Assembly: GCA_014138645.1 (NCBI GenBank)
Contig: JACJIB010000009.1
Span: 62,001 to 126,000 of the forward strand
From: Methylorubrum thiocyanatum
GTDB taxonomy: Bacteria; Pseudomonadota; Alphaproteobacteria; Rhizobiales; Beijerinckiaceae
DNA: 64,000 nt
Direction: 5' to 3'
The translations under genes were made by a program, and so were the position numbers. Below, piece after piece: positions 42,906 to 53,482 of the stretch (position 1 is its first letter; the number at the start of each line of letters is the position of its first letter). The notes under the pieces are model-generated. The model made no database searches and had not been told where the DNA came from. It worked only from the letters and a program-made list of their open reading frames with translations.

Positions 42906-45900
42906 CTAGCGCAGCGTCTTGCGCTGCTCCGTGAGCGGCAGGTCGATGGAGCAGTGCAGGGCGGTCTCGCCCAATTCGTAGAGCGTGCGCGCGTCGAGGG
43001 CGTAGGGCAGCGCCTTCTCGATCAGCTCGCGTCCGTAGCCGCGCCGTTCCGAGGCCTGCGCATCGCTCCGGCCCGCGATTCCCGTCTCGTTCCAGCGCAG
43101 GGCCAGCCGCATCCGGCCGTTCTCGGCATAGGTCCGCCACGTCACGGTCAGCCGCCCCGCATTACCCGCCAGCGCCCCGTATTTGCGGGCGTTGGTGGCG
43201 AGTTCGTGCAGGGCCAGCGCCAGCGTCTGCACCATCGCCTTGCGCAGCCGCACGGAGGGGCCTTCGAGATAGATGCGGTCGGCCGCCTCCCCGGCGCCGA
43301 GGGCATCGAGTTCCGTCGAGATCAGCGCGTGCAGCGTGATCGGCTCGATGCCGGAGCGGGACAGCAGGCCCTGCACCCGCGAGAGCACGGAGAGCCGGTC
43401 GTAGAACTGCCTGCGGAACACCTCCATCGAGGCGCTCCGGGCCATGGTCTGCTCGGCGAGCGAGCGCACCACCGTGATGAGGTTGCGGGTGCGGTGCTGC
43501 AACTCGGCGACCATCACGTCCTGCTGCTCCTGCAGCCGGCGCAGATCGTCGATGTCGGTCGACGTGCCGAGCCACTCGATGATCTCGCTCCCCTCGCGCA
43601 GCGGCAGCGCCCGCGACTGGAACCAGCGGTAGCGGCCCTCCGGGGCATGGCGGATGCGGTAGTCGAAGGTCAGCGTCTCGGCCGCGGCGGCACCACCCCA
43701 GACCTCCTGGGCGCGGTCGCGATCCTCGGGATGGACCGCGTCGAGCCAGCCGAAGCCGCGGCTCTCGGCCTCGGTCTGACCGGTGTAGCGGCACCATTGC
43801 GGGCTCGCCCAGCTCCACGCGCCGTCGATGCCGGCGCGCCAGATGAGCTGCGGGATGCCTTCGACCAGGGCGCGCTGGCGCGCCTCGCTCGCCCGCAGCT
43901 CGGTCTCGGCCTGCGCCCGCTCCGCCGCCTCCCAGGTCCGCGCGGCGACCTCCTCGATCAGGGTCGTCTCGGAGCGCGTCCACGTCCGGGGCTCGCGATG
44001 GGTCAGGTAGAGGACGGTGCGCACTCGGCCGTCCCGGACCAGCGGCACCGCCACGAAGCTCCCGACGGCGCCCTGTCGCCAGACGCCGGGGGTCGTGACG
44101 GCCGCGGCATCGTCCACGATGATCGTCTCGCCGTCACGGAGCCGGTCGAGGATCGCCCGCCCGAAGGCGGTGATCGGCAGGGGGCCGAGCCGGGCCTCGG
44201 TCTCGGCGTGATAGCCGACCTGCCGCTCGACCCGCTCGCCGTCCGCGGAAAGGCGCGCGTAGCCGACCCGGCCGGCGCCCAGATGGCGCCCCAAGGCCTC
44301 GACCACGGTGTGAAGGGCGGCTTGCGGATCCATCTGGCCCTGCAGCCGGTCGGCGAGGTCGAGCAGGAAGGCCTGCCGCGCTTCTTCCGCTCGCAGGTTC
44401 TGCGAGGCGAGATGCTGGTCGTGGATGTCCGTGGCGGCGCCGAACCAGCGGGTGATCCGGCCGTCCGCGTCCCGCGCCGGGGCGTGGCGCACCAGGAACC
44501 AGCGGTAGGCGCCGTCGCGGCGGCGGATGCGCTGCTGCCGCTCCACCGACCGACCGGTGGCGAAGGCCTCGGTGAAGACGCGCTCCGTCTCCGCCATCTC
44601 GTCGGGGTGGATCGTCGCCAGCCAGCCACCGTCCTGAATCTCGTCCGGTCCCTGGCCGGTATAGTCACCCCATTGCTGGTTCACGACGACGACCTTGCCC
44701 GCGGGATCGCAGTTCCACAGCAGGCTCGGCACGAGTTCGGCGAGGGTGCGGAACCGCTCCTCGCTCTCGCGCAGGGTGTCGGCGGTGCGCCGGCTCAGCA
44801 GCGCCTGAAGGATCGCCGGGGCGAGCGCCTCGGCCGCCTCGCGATCTTCCGTCCGGTACCCGCCCTCGCGGTTGCCGAGCCCGATCATCCCGACGGTCTG
44901 CCCGTCCCGCTTCAGCGGCACCCCGAGGAACGCCTTCAGCGGCGGGTGGCCGGGCGGCGTGCCGATCCGATCGGGATGGGTGCCCGGCTCGTTGGCGATG
45001 AGGCTCTTCCCGTCCTGCAGCACCCGGCCGTAGAGGCCGTGGAGCTTGAGTCCCGTCGGAGGCAGACCCTTCGAAAAGGCGGGGTCGTCCATCGCGAAAT
45101 GGTCCCAGCCGCGGTCGCTGATGGAGAGTTCGTTGAAGCAACGGCTCTCGTGGTTGACCTCGCCCATGAAGCTGAAGGCGCTCTGCGTCACGTCCTCGGC
45201 CACCGCGAGGCAGACGCGGCCAAGTTCCTCCTCCGTGCGCGCGGTCAGCGCCTTGCGGAAGATGCGGTTGATCCCCTCGAGCACGGCATTCTTGCGCCGG
45301 ATATCCGCTTCCGCCCGGCCGCGCTCGACCGCGGACCAGATCCGCTCCGCGACGTCGCGCAGCAATCCGACGTCACCCTCCGTCCAGGACCGCGGACCGG
45401 AATGGGTGACGCAGAGGGCGCCCACGAGGCTGCCGTTCTTGATGAGCGGCGCGCCCATGCAGGCGGCGATGCGCAGGGCGGCCAGGGCGGGGCGGTCGGC
45501 TGGCGGAACCGTGTCCGAGGTCTGCGTGTCGTCCACGACGTGGCACAGGCCCCGGCGGAGGATATCGACGGACCATGCGAAGTCGGCGATCCGGTGTTCG
45601 CCGGTGAGCGAGGGGACATCCTCGCGCACATAGTCCCATGCCACCCGCGCGAGATCGGACGCTTCGTCGATGGCGACGTAGTAGGCCCGGCCGACGTCCA
45701 GCCGCTCGCCGATCAGCCGGCAGGCCTCGCCCTGGATCGCGGCCGGATCGGTGAGGGTGCGCACCGCATCGCTCAGGCTCAGGAGAAAGGCCTGCCGCTC
45801 CTCGCGCTCGCGCAGGGCCATCTCGGCGCGCTTGCGCTCGCTGACGTCATCGTAGAGCACGAGCAGCCGGTCATTCGCCTGTGGATAGACGAAGACCTCG

Positions 45901-46280
45901 AACCAGCGCCCCAGCGGCGTGTCCGTATGCTCGAGCCGCGCCGGCACGCCCGCGGCGGCGATCCGCTCGTAGGTCTGGACCCACCAGGGATCGAGCTTCG
46001 GAACGACCTCCCGCCCCGCCCGGCCGCGCGCCTGCGCCGCCGGCACGCCGACCAGCCGCTCGAAGGCGGGGTTCAGCTCGATGTAGCGGAAATCGACGGC
46101 ACGGCCCTGCGCATCGCGCACGAATTCGAGTTCGCAGAACCCCTGGCCCATGGTCTGGAACAGGGTGCGATACTTCTCCTCGCTGGCCCGAAGCGCGGCT
46201 TCGGCCCACTCGAACTCCCGAAACCGTCCCGTCTCGCCCCAATCCGGCGACCGAGCGGGCGGTTTCGTTCTCTCGCCCAT
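42906..46280 (-). CDS. HWE-family sensor histidine kinase with three PAS and three GAF domains
   Basis: 1124 residues, no membrane segment, so a cytoplasmic sensor. Approximate order: PAS (35-150), GAF (165-320), GAF (335-505), PAS (515-640), GAF (650-800), PAS (810-920), HWE kinase (925-1124). The phospho-acceptor is His929 in AELQHRTRNLITVVRSL; the N-box is HELATNARKYGAL, and the WxE motif is present as LRWNETG. HWE kinases replace the usual N-box pattern and are common in alphaproteobacteria. No response regulator is nearby, so the partner is unknown. The signals sensed cannot be told; several GAF or PAS domains could bind flavin or tetrapyrrole, but no diagnostic cysteine was seen. Confidence 0.92.
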   Translation of the reverse strand: MGERTKPPARSPDWGETGRFREFEWAEAALRASEEKYRTLFQTMGQGFCELEFVRDAQGRAVDFRYIELNPAFERLVGVPAAQARGRAGREVVPKLDPWWVQTYERIAAAGVPARLEHTDTPLGRWFEVFVYPQANDRLLVLYDDVSERKRAEMALREREERQAFLLSLSDAVRTLTDPAAIQGEACRLIGERLDVGRAYYVAIDEASDLARVAWDYVREDVPSLTGEHRIADFAWSVDILRRGLCHVVDDTQTSDTVPPADRPALAALRIAACMGAPLIKNGSLVGALCVTHSGPRSWTEGDVGLLRDVAERIWSAVERGRAEADIRRKNAVLEGINRIFRKALTARTEEELGRVCLAVAEDVTQSAFSFMGEVNHESRCFNELSISDRGWDHFAMDDPAFSKGLPPTGLKLHGLYGRVLQDGKSLIANEPGTHPDRIGTPPGHPPLKAFLGVPLKRDGQTVGMIGLGNREGGYRTEDREAAEALAPAILQALLSRRTADTLRESEERFRTLAELVPSLLWNCDPAGKVVVVNQQWGDYTGQGPDEIQDGGWLATIHPDEMAETERVFTEAFATGRSVERQQRIRRRDGAYRWFLVRHAPARDADGRITRWFGAATDIHDQHLASQNLRAEEARQAFLLDLADRLQGQMDPQAALHTVVEALGRHLGAGRVGYARLSADGERVERQVGYHAETEARLGPLPITAFGRAILDRLRDGETIIVDDAAAVTTPGVWRQGAVGSFVAVPLVRDGRVRTVLYLTHREPRTWTRSETTLIEEVAARTWEAAERAQAETELRASEARQRALVEGIPQLIWRAGIDGAWSWASPQWCRYTGQTEAESRGFGWLDAVHPEDRDRAQEVWGGAAAAETLTFDYRIRHAPEGRYRWFQSRALPLREGSEIIEWLGTSTDIDDLRRLQEQQDVMVAELQHRTRNLITVVRSLAEQTMARSASMEVFRRQFYDRLSVLSRVQGLLSRSGIEPITLHALISTELDALGAGEAADRIYLEGPSVRLRKAMVQTLALALHELATNARKYGALAGNAGRLTVTWRTYAENGRMRLALRWNETGIAGRSDAQASERRGYGRELIEKALPYALDARTLYELGETALHCSIDLPLTEQRKTLR

Positions 46281-46445
46281 CCTGCGCCCCGTTGCGGCTC
46301 GATGGGTTCAACCTAAGTGTCGGTTCGGCGCGCTTGTAAAGCACGCCCAGGTTGTTGCGGCGCGGCCTCCCCGAGACGTGTCCGGATCCGCCGCCTTCCG
46401 CCCGCCGATCCCGATTCGGGACCGGCGGGAGACCGGACTATGCGA

Positions 46446-48641
46446 TTATGCTCCGCGCAGACCCGACAGATCGAGCGGCAGCGAGCGGACGCGCTGGCCC
46501 GTCGCGGCGAAGACCGCGTTGGCGATGGCCGGCGCCAGCACCGGCACGCCGGGCTCGCCGATGCCGGTGGGCGCGACCTCGGAGGGGACGATGTGGACCT
46601 CGACCCGCGGCATCTCGGAGATCCGCGTCGGCTGATAGCTGTCGAAGTTGCGCTCCTGCACCACGCCGTCCTTGAGAGTGATGCGGTTGCGCAGCACCGC
46701 CGAGAGGGCGAAGCCCACCGCGCCCTCGACCTGGGCGCGGACCACGTCCGGGTTCACGGCGACGCCGACATCGACCGCGGCGACGATGCGGTTGACCCGC
46801 ACATTCGAATCCGCAGCCGTCACGTCGGCCACCATCGCCACGTAGGAGCCGAAGGATTCGTGCACGGCGACGCCGAGGCCGCGGCCCTTCTCGGAGGACT
46901 TGCCGCCCCAGCCGGCCCGCTCGGCGGCGAGCCGCAGCACGCCGGACAGGCGCGGGGCGCGGGTCAGCAGCGAGAGCCGGTAGGCCACCGGATCGGCGCC
47001 CGCCGCATGCGCCAGCTCGTCGATGAACACCTCCATGACGTGGGCGGTGTGGGTGTGGCCGACCGAGCGCCACCACAGCACCGGCACGCCTTCGCGGGCG
47101 TTGTGCACCTCGAAGCGGTAGGCGGGCAGGGCGTAGGGCGTGTCGGAGGCGCCCTCGACGGTGGTCGAGTCGATGCCGTTCTTCACCAGCATCGCCTCGA
47201 AGGGCGAGCCGATCATGATCGACTTGCCGACCATGGCGTGGCGCCAGCCGGTGATCTGGCCCTTCTCGTTCAGGCCCGCCTTGACCGTGTGGTAGACCTG
47301 CGGCCGGTAGAAGCCCGCGGTCATGTCGTCCTCGCGGGTCCAGACGAGATGGACCGGAGCCTTGCCGTCCCAGGCCTTCACGATCGCCGCGGCCTCGGCG
47401 AAGTAGTCGGCGCCCGGGGTCGCGCGGCGGCCGAACGAGCCGCCGGCCCATTGCGTGTGCAGCCGGACCTTGTCCGTCGTCACGCCGAGCGTCGCCGCCA
47501 CCACCGCCTGCTCGATGGTCTGGATCTGGCAGCCGGCATAGACGTCGTAGCTTCCGTCCGCCGCCCGCTCGATCGTGGCGTTGAGGGGTTCCATCGCCGC
47601 GTGCGCGAGATAGGGGAAGGAGAACTCCGCCTCCAGCACCTTGGCCGCACCCTTGATGCCGGCATCGGCGTCGCCCGCCTGCGAGGCGACGAGGCCGGAG
47701 GTCTTGGCGGTTTCGCGGTACTCGGCGAGGATCGCGTCCGACGAGCGGGTCTCGGCGGCCGATTCGTCCCAGGTGATCTTGAGGGCCTCGCGCGCCTTCA
47801 TCGCGCTCCAGGTGTCGCGGGCGATCACCGCGACGCCGGTCGGGATCGTGACGATGCCCACAACCCCCGGCAGGCCCTGCGCAGCCTCCGCATCCACCGA
47901 CTTCACCGTGGCGCCGAAGCGCGGCGGGTGGGCGACGAGAGCCGTCACTTGGCCGGGGCGGCGGATGTCGAGGGAGTAGATCGCGGTGCCGTCGGTCTTC
48001 GCCACCGAGTCGATCCGCGGCACGCGCCCGCCGATCAGCGTCCATTCGGCCGGAGTCTTGAGGCGCGGCTCCTGCGGCACCGGCTTGGCGGCGGCGGCTT
48101 CCGCGAACTCACCGAAGCGGGCCTGCTTGCCGGATTTGTGGCTGATGACGCCCTTGGCGACGGTGATCTCGCCCGCCGGCACGCCCCACGTCTCGGCGGC
48201 GGCGACGACCAGCATGGCGCGGGCGGCCGCACCCGCCTTGCGGAGCTGGAACCAGGAATTGGCGATCGCCGTCGAGCCGCCGGTGCCCTGGACCGGGCCC
48301 ATCAGCAGGTTGGCATAGAGCTTGGCGTCGGCGGGCGCGAAGGCGACGCGCATCTGCGACCAGTCCGCGTCGAGCTCGTCGGCGAGGATGGTGGTCAGTC
48401 CGGTCGTGTTGCCCTGGCCCATGTCGAGGTGCTTGATCATCACCGTGACGGTGTCGTCGGCGGCGATGCGCACGAAGGCGTTGGGCTGGGCCGGACCCTT
48501 GGACAGCGCGTCGGAGGCCTCCGCCGCGCGGGCGCCCTTCAGGTCGAGGCGGAAGGCGAGCAGCACGGCGCCCGCCGCGGCGCCGGTGAGGAACGCGCGC
48601 CGGGACGGGACGGGCGCATGGGTGAGATCGAGCTTGAGCAT
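46446..48641 (-). CDS. iorB: Isoquinoline 1-oxidoreductase-type molybdopterin subunit
   Basis: Large subunit of a xanthine-oxidase-family hydroxylase of aldehydes or N-heteroarenes. The N-terminus has a twin-arginine type signal (VPSRRAFLTGAAAGAVLL). Molybdopterin-domain features: HLDMGQGNTTGLTTILADEL, GPVQGTGGSTAIANSW, QWAGGSFGRRA, LHTQW, and GIGEPGVPVLAPAIANA with the catalytic Glu. 731 residues. ATG 48641 is fixed by an AAGGAG ribosome binding site. Next to the Fe-S subunit, so the pair forms the enzyme. No electron-accepting cytochrome gene is adjacent. Confidence 0.9.
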   Translation of the reverse strand: MLKLDLTHAPVPSRRAFLTGAAAGAVLLAFRLDLKGARAAEASDALSKGPAQPNAFVRIAADDTVTVMIKHLDMGQGNTTGLTTILADELDADWSQMRVAFAPADAKLYANLLMGPVQGTGGSTAIANSWFQLRKAGAAARAMLVVAAAETWGVPAGEITVAKGVISHKSGKQARFGEFAEAAAAKPVPQEPRLKTPAEWTLIGGRVPRIDSVAKTDGTAIYSLDIRRPGQVTALVAHPPRFGATVKSVDAEAAQGLPGVVGIVTIPTGVAVIARDTWSAMKAREALKITWDESAAETRSSDAILAEYRETAKTSGLVASQAGDADAGIKGAAKVLEAEFSFPYLAHAAMEPLNATIERAADGSYDVYAGCQIQTIEQAVVAATLGVTTDKVRLHTQWAGGSFGRRATPGADYFAEAAAIVKAWDGKAPVHLVWTREDDMTAGFYRPQVYHTVKAGLNEKGQITGWRHAMVGKSIMIGSPFEAMLVKNGIDSTTVEGASDTPYALPAYRFEVHNAREGVPVLWWRSVGHTHTAHVMEVFIDELAHAAGADPVAYRLSLLTRAPRLSGVLRLAAERAGWGGKSSEKGRGLGVAVHESFGSYVAMVADVTAADSNVRVNRIVAAVDVGVAVNPDVVRAQVEGAVGFALSAVLRNRITLKDGVVQERNFDSYQPTRISEMPRVEVHIVPSEVAPTGIGEPGVPVLAPAIANAVFAATGQRVRSLPLDLSGLRGA

Positions 48642-48676
48642 GCCGGGCTCCTTGTGGCGGTAGGCTGCGAGGCGGC

Positions 48677-49132
48677 TCAGGCGAGCGAGCGGGCGGCTTC
48701 GTGAATGGCGGCGCGGATGCGCTGGTAGGTCCCGCAGCGGCAGACATTGCCGTCCATGGCGCCGTCGATATCCGCGTCGCTGGGCTTCGGGTTCTCGGTG
48801 AGCAGGCCGATGGCCGACATGATCTGGCCGGACTGGCAGTAGCCGCACTGGACCACATCAAGGCCGCGCCAGGCCGCCTTGACCGCATCGGCCACCTTGC
48901 CTTCGACGCCCTCGATCGTCGTGATCTTGGCCTCTCCCACATCGCCGATGCGGGTCTGACAGGAGCGCACCGGCTGGCCGTCCATGTGCACGGTGCAGGC
49001 GCCGCACTGGGCGATGCCGCAGCCATACTTGGTGCCGGTCATGTCGAGCCGGTCACGGATCACCCAGAGCAGGGGCATGTCGGGGTCGGCATCGACCTCC
49101 CGGGCCACGCCGTTCAGGTTGAGGGTCAGCAT
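48677..49132 (-). CDS. iorA: (2Fe-2S) subunit of the isoquinoline 1-oxidoreductase-type enzyme
   Basis: 151 residues with two [2Fe-2S] domains: plant-type ferredoxin with DMTGTKYGCGIAQCGACTVHM, and the C-terminal helical domain with VVQCGYCQSGQIMSAIGLL and NVCRCGTYQRIR. It passes electrons from the molybdenum centre. It lacks its own signal peptide, as expected when it is co-exported with IorB. Starts 36 bp before iorB in the operon. Confidence 0.94.
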   Translation of the reverse strand: MLTLNLNGVAREVDADPDMPLLWVIRDRLDMTGTKYGCGIAQCGACTVHMDGQPVRSCQTRIGDVGEAKITTIEGVEGKVADAVKAAWRGLDVVQCGYCQSGQIMSAIGLLTENPKPSDADIDGAMDGNVCRCGTYQRIRAAIHEAARSLA

Positions 49133-49463
49133 CGGCGCACTCCGAGAGGAAACCGAGGGAAGGTGCCGCGCGAAACGCCGGGGCTCGGGGGCCTCGAGAC
49201 CGGCCGGAATGGCGCGGGCCGCGTTTCGGGAACGTCACTTGGAATCGTTCCGATTCTGATCCGGGACGCCCGTCCCTGATGTGCGGCAGCGCACCTGAAT
49301 ACAAAACCGGCCTTTCCTTGCCCGGATCGAGGCAATTCGCCGGAACCGCGAAGCCGCTTCTTAACGGTTCGCGCGGCACCTTGCGGGCTCTCCACTTCAC
49401 CCCGCGCGCCGCAAGACCACGCGGGCCCCCGCGTTCCGATCCCGATTGGCGATCTCGACTGTT
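49133..49463. promoter_or_regulatory. Divergent promoter region of iorA-iorB and a histidine kinase gene
   Basis: 331 bp, no gene. It contains the perfect palindrome GAATCG-TTC-CGATTC at 49242-49256, a possible operator about 110 bp upstream of iorA. The rest is GC-rich and featureless. Confidence 0.45.
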
Positions 49464-51005
<1,542 letters not shown>

Positions 51006-51011
51006 GGGGCC

Positions 51012-52049
51012 TCAATCCGCGCTCTTGCCCGAAACCCCCGCCTGCTCGAACGTCGCCATGTCGCGGTGGCAGGCGAGTGCGCCTTTCAGGAGGCCCAGCG
51101 CCAGCGCCGCACCGGAGGCTTCGCCGAGCCGCATGTCGAGCGACAGGACCGGCCTGAGGCCGAGCCGCTCCAGCACCTCGCCATGCGCGCCCTCCGCCGA
51201 GCGATGGCCGGCGATGCAGTGGTCGAGGGCGTGCGGATCGGCGGCGTGCAGCACCGCCGCCGCCGCAGTCGCCACGTAGCCGTCGAGCACCACCGGCACC
51301 CGCTGGAGCCGCGCGGCGAGGATGGCGCCGGCCATCGCCGCGATCTCCCGGCCGCCGAGGCGGGCGAGCACCGCCAGCGGGTCGCCCAGATGATCCTTGT
51401 GGGTCTGGAGCGCCAGGCGCACGGCCTCGGCCTTGCGGGCGAGCCCGGCCGCGTCGAGCCCGGTGCCGCGCCCGACCCAGTGCTCGGCCTCGCCGCCGTA
51501 GAGTGCGGCGTAGATCGCCGCCGCGATCGTGGTGTTGCCGATGCCCATCTCGCCGACCGCGAGGCAATCGGTGCCGGCGGCCACCGCCTCCATGCCAAAG
51601 GCCATGGTGGCCACGCACCCCTTCTCGTCCAGCGCCGGGCCGGAGCAGATGTCGCCGGTCGGCAGGTCGACGGCGAGGTCGAACACCCGGAAGCCGAGGC
51701 CGTAGGCGGCGCAGAGCTGGTTGATCGCCGCGCCCCCGGCGGCGAAGTTGTCCAGCATCTGCCGGTTCACCGCCGCCGGGAAGGCCGAGACGCCGCGCTC
51801 CACCACGCCGTGGCTGCCGGCGAAGACGCAGACCATCGGCCGGTCGAGGGTCGGCTTGGCCTTGCCCTGCCACGCGCCGAGCCATTCCACGAGCCCTTCG
51901 AGCCGCCCGAGCGATCCCGGCGGCTTGGTGAGCTGCGCGTCCCGCGCCCGGATCGCGGCGAGGGCGTCCCCGTCGGGGCCCGGCATCTCGGTGAGGAGCC
52001 GGCGGATGTCGGCGAAGGGGGAGGCGTCGGCGGTCGGGCTGGCGGTCAT
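51012..52049 (-). CDS. cobT: Nicotinate-nucleotide-dimethylbenzimidazole phosphoribosyltransferase
   Basis: Makes alpha-ribazole phosphate for the lower ligand of cobalamin. Motifs: QLTKPPGSLGRLEGL, VFAGSHGVVERGVSAFP, GEMGIGNTTIAAAIYAALYG, and the catalytic Glu in LDMRLGEASGAALAL. 345 residues. ATG 52049 is at the family N-terminus; the extension upstream is arginine-rich noise. Divergent from cobS, which uses its product. Confidence 0.95.
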   Translation of the reverse strand: MTASPTADASPFADIRRLLTEMPGPDGDALAAIRARDAQLTKPPGSLGRLEGLVEWLGAWQGKAKPTLDRPMVCVFAGSHGVVERGVSAFPAAVNRQMLDNFAAGGAAINQLCAAYGLGFRVFDLAVDLPTGDICSGPALDEKGCVATMAFGMEAVAAGTDCLAVGEMGIGNTTIAAAIYAALYGGEAEHWVGRGTGLDAAGLARKAEAVRLALQTHKDHLGDPLAVLARLGGREIAAMAGAILAARLQRVPVVLDGYVATAAAAVLHAADPHALDHCIAGHRSAEGAHGEVLERLGLRPVLSLDMRLGEASGAALALGLLKGALACHRDMATFEQAGVSGKSAD

Positions 52050-52214
52050 GGGAGGGGCTCGTGCGCGGCGGGTGCGGGAACGCGAAAGGAGGTCGCCCAA
52101 TCGGCGCGGGGATTGCCACCGGATAGCCGGCGGCGCCGCGTAGCGGGCAGGAGGCTCCCGGCGCTATAGAAGCGGACGGGCCCGCGGTACAGGCGGCCGG
52201 ACGGGAGAGGCGGA

Positions 52215-53042
52215 ATGAGCGAGCGCAGCGGCCGCGATCTCGGACCGCCCTTTCCCGGAGCGGAATGGGTCTACGACCTCGCCGCCTGCCTCCGCTTCTT
52301 CACCCGCCTGCCGATCCCGCCGCTGCCCGACGAGCCGGCACCCTACGGCGCGCCGGACTTCCGCACCGTGCCGCGGATGCTGCCGGTGGCGGGGTTGCTG
52401 ATCGCGCTGCCCGCCGCCCTCGTACTGGTGCTGGCCTGGGAGATCCGGCTCGGGCCGTTCGTGGCCGCCGCGCTCGCCCTCGTCGCGCTGGCGCTCATCA
52501 CCGGCGCCATGCACGAGGACGGCTTGGCCGACGTCGCCGACGGGTTCGGCGGCGGGCAGAGCCGCGAGCGCAGCCTGGAGATCATGCGCGACAGCCGCAT
52601 CGGCGCCTATGGCGGCACCGCGCTGTTCCTCGGTCTGGCGCTGCGGGCGGCGATGCTGGCGACCCTGCTCGACCGCTCCGGTTCGCTCGCCGCCGTCTCG
52701 CTCCTCTTCGCCGCCGCCCTGTCGCGGAGCGCGGCGCTGATCCCGCTCGCGATCCTCGCGCCCGCCCGCCCCGGCGGCGCGGGCGCCGCCGTCGGCCGGC
52801 CGAGCCGCGCGACGCTCGGGATCGCCGGGCTGATCTGCCTGATCCTCGCAGGCCTCGCCGCCGCCCTCGGCCTGCCGCCGCTCGGTCTCGTCCTCGCGCT
52901 GATCCTCGCACCCCTGGCCGCCTTCGGCCTGAGCGCGCTCGCCGAGCGCAAGATCGGCGGCCAGACCGGCGACGTGGTCGGCGCCTGCCAGCAGGTCGGC
53001 GAGATCGCGGTGTTGCTGGCGCTGGTAGCGGCGACGGCTTAG
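52215..53042 (+). CDS. cobS: Adenosylcobinamide-GDP ribazoletransferase
   Basis: Integral membrane enzyme of the last step of cobalamin assembly. 275 residues with several hydrophobic helices; conserved FFTRLPIP near the start, ALALITGAMHEDGLADVADGF, and IMRDSRIGAYGG, and NPMQ-like Gly-rich segments towards the end (RKIGGQTGDVVGACQQ). A good GGGAGAGGCGG ribosome binding site precedes ATG 52215. Its stop lies about 80 bp before the prlF-yhaV pair. Confidence 0.95.
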   Translation: MSERSGRDLGPPFPGAEWVYDLAACLRFFTRLPIPPLPDEPAPYGAPDFRTVPRMLPVAGLLIALPAALVLVLAWEIRLGPFVAAALALVALALITGAMHEDGLADVADGFGGGQSRERSLEIMRDSRIGAYGGTALFLGLALRAAMLATLLDRSGSLAAVSLLFAAALSRSAALIPLAILAPARPGGAGAAVGRPSRATLGIAGLICLILAGLAAALGLPPLGLVLALILAPLAAFGLSALAERKIGGQTGDVVGACQQVGEIAVLLALVAATA

Positions 53043-53082
53043 CCCCTCGCGGGATCGATGGACACCTTGCCTTGCGAGGCAT

Positions 53083-53104
53083 GATACGTATCTTGATACG
53101 TATC
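53083..53104 (+). promoter_or_regulatory. Duplicated palindromic operator before prlF
   Basis: GATACGTATC occurs twice (53083-53092 and 53095-53104), each a perfect 10-bp palindrome, two bases apart. It ends 18 bp before the prlF ATG. PrlF-YhaV is an autoregulated toxin-antitoxin pair in E. coli, so these are the natural repressor sites (inference). Confidence 0.75.
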
Positions 53105-53122
53105 GCTCGCGAGAATCAGATC

Positions 53123-53482
53123 ATGTCCCAGCCCGGCTTCAAGGGGTCGATCACGACGACGGGGCGGTCCGAGGCGCTCCGGCTCGACAAGGCCCTGTTC
53201 AAGGCCCATCCGGAGTTCCGGCAGAAGGCGAAGATCCGCGCCCACATCCTCGGGCCGGGAACGATGCTCGTCACGCTCGACCCCGACGAGGCCGCATCCC
53301 AGGAGGCTTCCGAGAGCGATCCCGTGGTCGCCGCCTATCTCGCCTTCCTCGAGCGGGACATGGCCGCTCACCCCGAACGGCTGCACCCGTTCACCGAGAT
53401 CGACCTCGCGCGGCTCGCATCATTGACCGAAGGCGTGCCTGTCTCCGACGACGAGGTCATCCCGGACGACGTCACCCTGTGA
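53123..53482 (+). CDS. prlF: PrlF-type antitoxin
   Basis: 119 residues. An N-terminal SpoVT/AbrB-like swapped-hairpin fold for DNA binding is suggested by GFKGSITTTGRSEALRLDKALF and AHILGPGTMLVTL; the C-terminal acidic half with PVVAAYLAFLERDMAAHPERL is the toxin-binding PrlF part. ATG 53123 is preferred because an upstream in-frame ATG (53081) lies within the operator and would translate it. Overlaps yhaV by four bases. Confidence 0.9.
   Translation: MSQPGFKGSITTTGRSEALRLDKALFKAHPEFRQKAKIRAHILGPGTMLVTLDPDEAASQEASESDPVVAAYLAFLERDMAAHPERLHPFTEIDLARLASLTEGVPVSDDEVIPDDVTL

Noticed and set aside
42954..46316. Open frame of 1120 codons on the plus strand opposite the HWE kinase
   Set aside because: Pure shadow frame in GC-rich DNA: rich in Arg, Gly, His and Pro, with no domain, while the minus strand holds clear PAS, GAF and kinase motifs.
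46317..48704. Open frame of 795 codons on the plus strand opposite iorB
   Set aside because: Same reason; composition is typical of an antisense frame and iorB is beyond doubt.
52050..52214. Cobalamin riboswitch between cobT and cobS
   Set aside because: No B12-box-like GCCACTG element or matching fold was recognised in this short region.
53081..53122. Upstream ATG of prlF (MIRILIRIARENQI leader)
   Set aside because: It would translate the operator palindromes; the family N-terminus begins at ATG 53123.
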